Of a DNA stretch of 64,000 bases, positions 58,528 to 64,000 are shown piece by piece (the first letter of the stretch is position 1; every line of letters starts with the position of its first letter). The notes below the pieces were generated by a model, which did no database searches, was not told where the DNA came from, and worked only from the letters and a program-made list of their open reading frames with translations. The position numbers and the translations under genes were made by a program. The DNA is from Mycolicibacterium rufum (GTDB lineage Bacteria > Actinomycetota > Actinomycetes > Mycobacteriales > Mycobacteriaceae). Where the stretch lies: NCBI RefSeq assembly GCF_022374875.2, contig NZ_CP092427.2, positions 4,712,001 to 4,776,000 of the forward strand. The letters run 5' to 3'.

Positions 58528-59732
58528 GCAAGCCGTTGGAGGGCATCCGGGTCCTCGAGGTCGCGATGTACGGGTTCGTCCCCTCGGCCGGCGCGGTGCT
58601 CGCGGAGTGGGGAGCCGACGTCGTCAAGGTCGAGCACGCCGTCACCGGGGACCCGCAGCGCGGGCTGCGCCAGACCGGCCTGCTCAAGGTCGAGGGTGAT
58701 CCCAACCCGAACATCGAACACGCCAACCGGCTCAAGCGCAGCATCGGACTCGACATGTCCGTCCCGGAGGGCCGAGAGGTGTTGCTGGACCTCGTCCGTC
58801 GCGCCGACGTGTTCCTCACCAGCTTCCTGCCCGGGCACCGCCGCAAGTTCGGCATCGACGTCGAGGACATCCGCGCCGTCAACCCGGCGATCGTCTACGC
58901 GCGGGGCAGTGCGCTGGGGCCGCGCGGGGTCGAAGCGGTCAAGGGCGGCTACGACATGACCGCCTTCTGGTGTCGCGCGGGCACCGCCGCGACGATCACC
59001 CCGCCCGGTACGCCGGGAATGGTGGGTCCGCCCGGACCGGCTTACGGCGACACGATCTCGGGCACCAATCTCGCGGGCGGCATCGCGGCGGCGCTGCTCA
59101 AGCGGGAACGCACCGGTGAACCGTCGGTCGTCGACGTGTCGCTGCTGGGCAGCGGACTGTGGGCGATGGGTCACACGGTGGCCTTGACCCATCATCTCGG
59201 GCAGCGCATGGAGGCATTCCCGCCCGGGGTGCACGGCTCGCCGATCAATCCGCTGGTGGGTCTCTACGCCACCGCTGACGACCGCTACATCTCCTTCGTC
59301 ATGATGCAGCCCACCAAGTTCTGGGCGGACGTTTGCCGCCACATGGATCTCGACGACCTCGCCGACGATCCGCGCTTCGCGACCGCGGAGTCGATCGCCG
59401 AGAACACCGCGGCGGCCACCGAGATCCTCGCCGAGGCCATGAAGAAGCGGCCGCTGGCCGAGTGGAGCGAACGCTTCGCGACACTGGCCGGGCCGTGGGC
59501 GCCGGTGCAGGACACGCTGCAGGCCGCCGACGACGCACAGGTGCGCGCCAACGAATACCTGGTCCAGGCAGGCGAACTCGAGTTGGTCGCCAACCCGGTG
59601 CAGTTCGACGTCGCGGCACCGAGCTCCGGTCCGGCGCCCGGCTTCGCCGAGCAGACCGAGGAGATCCTGCTCGAGCTCGGACTGGACTGGGATCGCATCA
59701 TCGAGCTCAAGACGGCCGGCGCCGTCACCTGA
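58524..59732 (+). CDS. CaiB/BaiF (family III) CoA-transferase
   Basis: A 402-residue CoA-transferase starting at GTG 58524 (GTGA overlap with the ALDH stop). LEGIRVLEVAMYGFVPSAGAVLAEWGADVVKVEH is the CoA-binding start in pieces; the catalytic aspartate is in AYGDTISG. Its coupling to the aldehyde dehydrogenase suggests it activates the resulting acid. Second CoA-transferase of the window. Confidence 0.92.
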   Translation: MSKPLEGIRVLEVAMYGFVPSAGAVLAEWGADVVKVEHAVTGDPQRGLRQTGLLKVEGDPNPNIEHANRLKRSIGLDMSVPEGREVLLDLVRRADVFLTSFLPGHRRKFGIDVEDIRAVNPAIVYARGSALGPRGVEAVKGGYDMTAFWCRAGTAATITPPGTPGMVGPPGPAYGDTISGTNLAGGIAAALLKRERTGEPSVVDVSLLGSGLWAMGHTVALTHHLGQRMEAFPPGVHGSPINPLVGLYATADDRYISFVMMQPTKFWADVCRHMDLDDLADDPRFATAESIAENTAAATEILAEAMKKRPLAEWSERFATLAGPWAPVQDTLQAADDAQVRANEYLVQAGELELVANPVQFDVAAPSSGPAPGFAEQTEEILLELGLDWDRIIELKTAGAVT

Positions 59733-59766
59733 TCGCCGCTTCCCCGACCCACGCTGGAGACCCACG

Positions 59767-60942
59767 ATGCCCTACGTCGCCTCGATCGGCACCTACCTGC
59801 CGTGCTGGGGTTCGTCGCTGCGCCGGGTCGCCGGCGACGACGAGGACGTCGTCACCATGGCTGTCGAGGCGGGCCGGGCAGCGCTGGGCTCCGGGGCGAC
59901 GGTCGAGCGCGTCGTCCTGGTCAGTCGGCACCTGCCGTTGACGGAGAGCAGCAATGCGGCGGTACTGCTGGCGGGCCTCGGGCTGGACCCCGAACTGGAG
60001 GTCGACGAGCGGCTCGGCGGCGCCCCGGCGACGATCGATGCGCTCAGTTCCGCGCGGCCGCGCACGCTGATCATCGGGGCGGACCTGGACCCGGCCGGTG
60101 CCGCGGCCCTGGTGACCGGTGAGGACGGCCTTCGGGTCAGGACCGCCGCGCGCGTGGCGCGCAGCCTGCCGGTGCGGACCCGTGACGCCACGGGAGACGT
60201 GCACGACTACGGCGATCCGCGGCTGCTGCACGAGCGCGGCCTGGTCGCCTCGCTGGCCGCCGCCTGGCTAGACACCCCCGTTGCGGTGGCGGGGGTCGAC
60301 CATCAGCGCGCCACCGAACTGTGCCTGCCGGATCCGCCCGTGCTGCCGACGTTCGGTGCCAGCGCGAGCCTGTTCGCCCTGGCGTCACTGGCCGAGCGCG
60401 ATGCCACCGGCCCGCTGGTCGGTGTCGAGCAGGCGATCCTGTCCGGCATCAGCGTCGCGGGCGGTAGCGCCACCATCTGTCGCAGAGAGCCTGCGCCGCA
60501 GCCGGTTCCGGCCGGGACCTTCACCGCCGACGCGGACATCCCGATCTCCCTGGCCGCCTACGAGCGCGCCTTCGAGGCCAAGGTGCGCTGGGAGGCGGGC
60601 ACGTTCGGCGACGGCGAGGCGCTCGACTTCCCGCCCCGCTACCGGGTGGGCGACGACGGGGCACTGGCCACCGACTATGCGTTGGTGCCGCTGCCGCGCA
60701 GCGGAACCGTGTACACCGAGACCACGGTGCACATCCCGGTGCCGGGGCTGCGCAGTCCCTACTCTCTGGTCATCGTCGAACTCGACGACGTCGGGGTACG
60801 GGCACTGGTGAAGGTCACGGGCGCGACGCCCGGCACGGTCGACATCGGCGACCGCGGCCGATTGGCGCTGCGCCGGGTCGCGGTGCGCTCCGGGGTGCCC
60901 GACTACGGGTACGCGTTCGAGCCGGAACGGGACGCGGCATGA
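59767..60942 (+). CDS. HMG-CoA synthase-like plus DUF35/OB fusion, apparently non-catalytic
   Basis: A 391-residue protein. Residues 1-250 have the HMG-CoA synthase/ketosynthase-like outline (YVASIGTYLPCWG, VVTMAVEAGRAAL), but the strand where the nucleophile cysteine should be reads VDERLGGAPATIDAL, with no Cys. Residues 255-391 resemble a DUF35/OB domain (YTETTVHIPVPGLRSPYSLVIVELDD), with no zinc-binding cysteines. Adjacent to a thiolase; in archaea, a thiolase, HMG-CoA synthase and DUF35 protein form one complex. Proposed as a scaffold or CoA-binding partner of the next gene product. Confidence 0.75.
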   Translation: MPYVASIGTYLPCWGSSLRRVAGDDEDVVTMAVEAGRAALGSGATVERVVLVSRHLPLTESSNAAVLLAGLGLDPELEVDERLGGAPATIDALSSARPRTLIIGADLDPAGAAALVTGEDGLRVRTAARVARSLPVRTRDATGDVHDYGDPRLLHERGLVASLAAAWLDTPVAVAGVDHQRATELCLPDPPVLPTFGASASLFALASLAERDATGPLVGVEQAILSGISVAGGSATICRREPAPQPVPAGTFTADADIPISLAAYERAFEAKVRWEAGTFGDGEALDFPPRYRVGDDGALATDYALVPLPRSGTVYTETTVHIPVPGLRSPYSLVIVELDDVGVRALVKVTGATPGTVDIGDRGRLALRRVAVRSGVPDYGYAFEPERDAA

Positions 60943-60952
60943 GGAGCTGGGC

Positions 60953-62122
60953 ATGAGGAGGGTCGCGATCGTCGGCGCCGGGATGACCCCGTTCGCCGAG
61001 CATTTCACCCTCGGTATCAAGGATCTGCTGCCGATGGCGTTCGCGGAGTGCGCGGAATCCGTCGACGAGGGACTGGCGAAGACCGATCTGCAGGCGGCGT
61101 GGTTCGGCGCGATGGGCACCGCCGACGGATTCCCGGCGGGAATCCTCGCCGACACCCTCGGACTGCCCGATCTCCCCGTCAGTCGCGTCGAGAACTCCTG
61201 CGCGACCGGGCATGACGCGCTGCGCAACGCGCTGTTCGGCGTCGCCTCCGGCGCCGTCGACGTCGCGCTGGTGATGGGTGCGGACAAGCTGCGCGATACC
61301 ACCTCGGCCGACATGCTCTGGGAGTGGGAGGCCATGGCGCGCGACATGGCCTGGGACTATCCGCTGGGTCTGGTGGCGCCGGCAGGATTCGCGCTGCATG
61401 TTCGCCGATATCTCCACGAATCTCCGGCAACTGAAGAACACTTGGCCATGGTGGCGGTCAAGAACCACCGCCACGGTGTGAACAACCCCAAAGCGCGGCT
61501 GCGCTTCGAGATCACGATGGAGCAGGCCCTGAACGCACCAACGGTGGTGACGCCGTTCCGGATGTACGACTGCGCACCGCAGAGCGACGGCGCCGCAGCG
61601 CTGGTGATCGCCGCCGAGGACGTCGTCGACCGGTTCACCGACCGGCCGGTTTGGATCCGCGGGGTGGGTCTGGGCCTGGATTCGGTGATGCATCAGCACA
61701 AGCCGGACATGACGACCTTCCCGGCGACCACCCGCGCCGCCAAGCAGGCCTTCGCCATGGCCGGACTCGGACCGGTGGACGTCGACGTCGCCGAGGTGCA
61801 CGACTTCCTCACCGGCATCGAGTTGATGAGCTATGAGGATCTCGGATTTGCCGAGAGGTTCGGTGGCTACAAACTTCTGGAGGCCGGCGAGACCAGCATG
61901 GGCGGCTCGCTGCCGGTCAACCCGAGCGGGGGATTGAAGGCCAAAGGGCACCCGCCGGGCGCCACCGGTGTGGCACAGTGCGTCGAGTTGTTCCAGCAGC
62001 TGCGGGGCGAAGCCGTCAACCAGGTGGACGGGGCGCGTATCGGGTTGGGGCACACCATCGGCGGACCGACCGCGGTCTCGGCCGTGACGATCCTGGAAGG
62101 ACCCGGCAGCCATGGCAGGTAA
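60953..62122 (+). CDS. SCPx-type thiolase / lipid-transfer protein
   Basis: A 389-residue thiolase of the SCPx group. Nucleophile Cys in VENSCATGHDA, histidine in VAEVHDFLTG (replacing NEAF), and KGHPPGATG; the C-terminal Cys of FadA thiolases is replaced by HTIGGPT, as in SCPx enzymes. Likely cleaves a branched 3-ketoacyl-CoA. Ten bases after the previous gene; its end overlaps the YrbE A start by 11 bases. Confidence 0.9.
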   Translation: MRRVAIVGAGMTPFAEHFTLGIKDLLPMAFAECAESVDEGLAKTDLQAAWFGAMGTADGFPAGILADTLGLPDLPVSRVENSCATGHDALRNALFGVASGAVDVALVMGADKLRDTTSADMLWEWEAMARDMAWDYPLGLVAPAGFALHVRRYLHESPATEEHLAMVAVKNHRHGVNNPKARLRFEITMEQALNAPTVVTPFRMYDCAPQSDGAAALVIAAEDVVDRFTDRPVWIRGVGLGLDSVMHQHKPDMTTFPATTRAAKQAFAMAGLGPVDVDVAEVHDFLTGIELMSYEDLGFAERFGGYKLLEAGETSMGGSLPVNPSGGLKAKGHPPGATGVAQCVELFQQLRGEAVNQVDGARIGLGHTIGGPTAVSAVTILEGPGSHGR

Positions 62123-62921
62123 GGGACCTGAGCGGTGGTCGCCCGGTATCGCGCAGATTCGGAACGTCAAGGGTCCGATGCAGGCGGTCGGGGGACTGTT
62201 CTCGATGTCGGCCGATGCGGTGGTGTTCGTCTTCCGCAGGCCCTTCCAGTGGCGAGAGTTCCTGGAGCAGTGCTGGTTCGTGGCGCGGGTGTCGCTCGCT
62301 CCGACGCTGCTGGTGGCCATCCCGTTCACCGTGCTCGTCAGCTTCATCCTCAACATCCTGCTGCGTGAGCTGGGGGCGGCCGATCTGAGCGGGGCCGGCG
62401 CGGCCTTCGGCGCCGTCACGCAGGTGGGCCCGCTGGTGACCGTGCTGATCGTCGCCGGCGCAGGCGCGACGGCCATGTGCGCCGATCTGGGCTCACGCAC
62501 CATCCGCGAGGAGATCGACGCCATGGAGGTGCTGGGCATCAACCCGGTGCAGCGTCTGGTCACCCCCCGGATGCTGGCGTCGGGTCTGGTGGCTCTGCTG
62601 CTCAACAGCCTCGTCGTGATCATCGGCATTCTCGGCGGTTACACGTTCTCGGTGTTCATCCAGGACGTCAACCCGGGTGCCTTCGCCGCGGGTATCACGC
62701 TGCTCACCGGTGTTCCCGAGGTGATCATCTCGTGCGTCAAGGCGGCCCTGTTCGGCCTGATCGCCGGATTGGTGGCCTGCTACCGCGGGCTGACCATCAC
62801 CGGCGGCGGCGCCAAGGCCGTCGGGAACGCCGTCAACGAGACCGTCGTCTACGCCTTCATGGCGCTGTTCGTCATCAACGTGGTCGTCACCGCGGTCGGC
62901 ATCCGGATGACGACGGGCTAG
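62112..62921 (+). CDS. YrbE/MlaE-family permease subunit A (YrbE4A-like)
   Basis: A 269-residue membrane permease subunit with about five helices. GSRTIREEIDAMEVLGINPVQRLVTPRMLA holds the MlaE family EEIDAMxxxGI signature, and RRPFQWREFLEQCWFVARVSLAPTLLV and ELGAADLSGAGAAFG strongly recall YrbE4A of the cholesterol-importing Mce4 system as I remember it. Works with an ATPase (MceG) encoded elsewhere. Start lies within the thiolase gene, so expression is coupled to catabolism. Confidence 0.93.
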   Translation: MAGKGPERWSPGIAQIRNVKGPMQAVGGLFSMSADAVVFVFRRPFQWREFLEQCWFVARVSLAPTLLVAIPFTVLVSFILNILLRELGAADLSGAGAAFGAVTQVGPLVTVLIVAGAGATAMCADLGSRTIREEIDAMEVLGINPVQRLVTPRMLASGLVALLLNSLVVIIGILGGYTFSVFIQDVNPGAFAAGITLLTGVPEVIISCVKAALFGLIAGLVACYRGLTITGGGAKAVGNAVNETVVYAFMALFVINVVVTAVGIRMTTG

Positions 62922-62931
62922 GCGGGACACC

Positions 62932-63789
62932 ATGGGCACCACGACAATTCTGCGCACACGTTTCCCGCGACTGACGCACTACGCCGGCCGGCCCGTCGCG
63001 ACGCTGTCGCGCATCGGCGACCACACCATGTTCTACGGCAAGGCGATCGCCGGTGTGCCCCACGCCGCGGTGCACTTCCGCAAGGAGATCATCCGGCTGA
63101 TCGCCGAGATCTCCATGGGCGCAGGCACGCTGGCGATGATCGGTGGCACGGTGGTGATCGTCGGCTTCCTCACGCTGGCGGCGGGCGGCACGCTGGCCGT
63201 GCAGGGGTACAGCTCGCTGGGCAACATCGGCATCGAGGCGCTGACCGGCTTCCTCGCCGCGTTCATCAACGTCCGCATCTCGGCACCGGTGGTCGCCGGG
63301 ATCGGGCTGGCCGCCACCTTCGGCGCCGGCGTGACCGCCCAGCTGGGCGCCATGCGGATCAACGAGGAGATCGATGCGCTGGAATCGATGGGAATCCGCC
63401 CCGTCGAGTACCTGGTGTCGACCCGCATCGTCGCGGGCATGATCGCGATCACCCCGCTGTACTCCATCGCGGTGATCCTGTCGTTCGTCGCAAGCCAATT
63501 CACCACCACGGTGCTCTTCGGTCAGTCCAGTGGGCTCTACGACCACTACTTCGACACGTTCCTCAACCCGATCGACCTGCTGTGGTCGTTCCTGCAGGCG
63601 ATCCTGATGGCGATCACGATCCTGTTGATCCACACGTACTTCGGCTACTTCGCGACGGGCGGTCCCTCGGGCGTCGGCGTCGCGGTGGGCAACGCGGTGC
63701 GAACCTCCCTCATCGTGGTCGTCTCGGTGACGCTGCTGGTGTCGCTGTCGATCTACGGTTCCAACGGCAACTTCAATCTGTCGGGCTAG
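62932..63789 (+). CDS. YrbE/MlaE-family permease subunit B
   Basis: A 285-residue membrane permease subunit. QLGAMRINEEIDALESMGIRPVEYLVSTRIVAG is the signature region; several hydrophobic segments precede and follow. Partner of subunit A in the Mce importer. The TAG at 63787 is followed after 8 bases by the MCE A start. Confidence 0.93.
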   Translation: MGTTTILRTRFPRLTHYAGRPVATLSRIGDHTMFYGKAIAGVPHAAVHFRKEIIRLIAEISMGAGTLAMIGGTVVIVGFLTLAAGGTLAVQGYSSLGNIGIEALTGFLAAFINVRISAPVVAGIGLAATFGAGVTAQLGAMRINEEIDALESMGIRPVEYLVSTRIVAGMIAITPLYSIAVILSFVASQFTTTVLFGQSSGLYDHYFDTFLNPIDLLWSFLQAILMAITILLIHTYFGYFATGGPSGVGVAVGNAVRTSLIVVVSVTLLVSLSIYGSNGNFNLSG

Positions 63790-63797
63790 GGGGACAG

Positions 63798-64000
63798 GTG
63801 GCGCGCAGAAATCTCCGGCCCCTGGTGGGTTTGGGCATGGTCATCGCGATCGTCGCGGTGGTCGCGCTGGCCGTCGTCCTGTTCCGGGGCGGATACCGCG
63901 ATACCGCCGGGGTCACGGTCATCTCCGACCGCGCCGGCCTGGTGATGAACCCGCAGGCGAAGGTCAAGATGCGTGGCGTTCAGGTCGGCACCGTGGAGTC
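63798..64000 (+). CDS. MCE-family protein A, 3' end outside the window
   Basis: The first 67 codons of an MceA-type protein starting at GTG 63798 after a GGGGGA ribosome site. A single N-terminal membrane anchor (LVGLGMVIAIVAVVALAVVL) precedes the MCE domain start: VTVISDRAGLVMNPQAKVKMRGVQVGTVE. The remaining mce genes should follow outside the window. Substrate-binding part of the importer, located in the cell envelope. Confidence 0.92.
   Translation, partial: MARRNLRPLVGLGMVIAIVAVVALAVVLFRGGYRDTAGVTVISDRAGLVMNPQAKVKMRGVQVGTVE

Noticed and set aside
1..64000. CRISPR arrays, tRNA or rRNA genes, prophage
   Set aside because: No regularly spaced repeats, cloverleaf-like sequences or phage genes were seen. 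The only tandem repeat (39843-39912) has just over two copies.

Overview
The window is high-GC actinobacterial DNA and reads as a fast-growing Mycobacterium/Mycolicibacterium chromosome. The basis is a YrbE/MCE importer at the right end, a WS/DGAT wax ester synthase, two mycofactocin-type SDRs, many FadE-like acyl-CoA dehydrogenases, four P450s with tiny [3Fe-4S] ferredoxins, frequent GTG starts and 1-8 base gene overlaps. Nearly all of it is one large lipid/terpenoid-like catabolic island; no rRNA, tRNA, CRISPR or phage genes were seen.

Layout. 1-2.6 kb: partial SDR, NAD-dependent epimerase and a divergent MGAT-like acyltransferase. 2.6-7.3 kb (minus): P450, mycofactocin-type SDR, phosphotransferase, WS/DGAT. 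7.48-8.61 kb: a complete IS481-family element with 20-bp perfect inverted repeats and a 6-bp target duplication, inserted at the stop codon of a TetR gene. 8.6-10.3 kb: TetR and a divergent enoyl-CoA hydratase. 10.3-16.1 kb (minus): cassette A (CMD-like protein, Rieske oxygenase, small unknown partner, atypical amidohydrolase, SnoaL-like protein, two FadEs). 16.3-23.2 kb (plus): amidohydrolase, FadE, CoA-transferase, ECH, thiolase, FadE, i.e. a beta-oxidation set. 23.3-24.4 kb: second TetR plus an unknown protein. 24.4-29.3 kb (minus): EBP/EXPERA-like membrane protein, third TetR, FadE, APH-type kinase, quinone-reductase-like MDR. 29.5-37.8 kb (plus): Rieske cassettes B and C with MarR, a KshB-like reductase, SDR, TauD-like and CMD-like genes. 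37.9-47 kb: two P450s, three ferredoxins, two hydroxyacid dehydrogenases, a hydrolase, a DUF35-Ltp2-like fusion and a NuoF-like flavoprotein. 47-53.5 kb: hydrolase, Rieske ferredoxin, two amidohydrolases and a divergent FadE pair. 53.5-56.8 kb (minus): P450, ferredoxin, two SDRs. 57-64 kb (plus): ALDH, CoA-transferase, HMGCS/DUF35-like protein, SCPx-type thiolase, YrbE A and B, start of MCE A.

How it may work together (inference): an Mce4-like importer brings in a polycyclic or branched lipophilic substrate. P450s and Rieske enzymes hydroxylate it, fed by [3Fe-4S] ferredoxins, a NuoF-like protein and a KshB-like reductase. SDRs and ALDH oxidise alcohols. CoA-transferases activate acids (no FadD gene is present). 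FadE, ECH, thiolase and Ltp2-type enzymes shorten chains. A 15-bp inverted repeat (GAGAAT-N3-ATTCTC, with variants) lies before nearly every operon, which suggests one shared regulon; a distinct box, ACAAGTASTTGATAT, marks the MarR/Rieske section.

The features most likely to be undescribed are the threefold Rieske plus small-protein cassette, the amidohydrolases whose metal-binding HxH is replaced by ExN, the EBP-like protein, and the shared operator. Operator, domain and motif statements come from reading the sequence; no database search was run.
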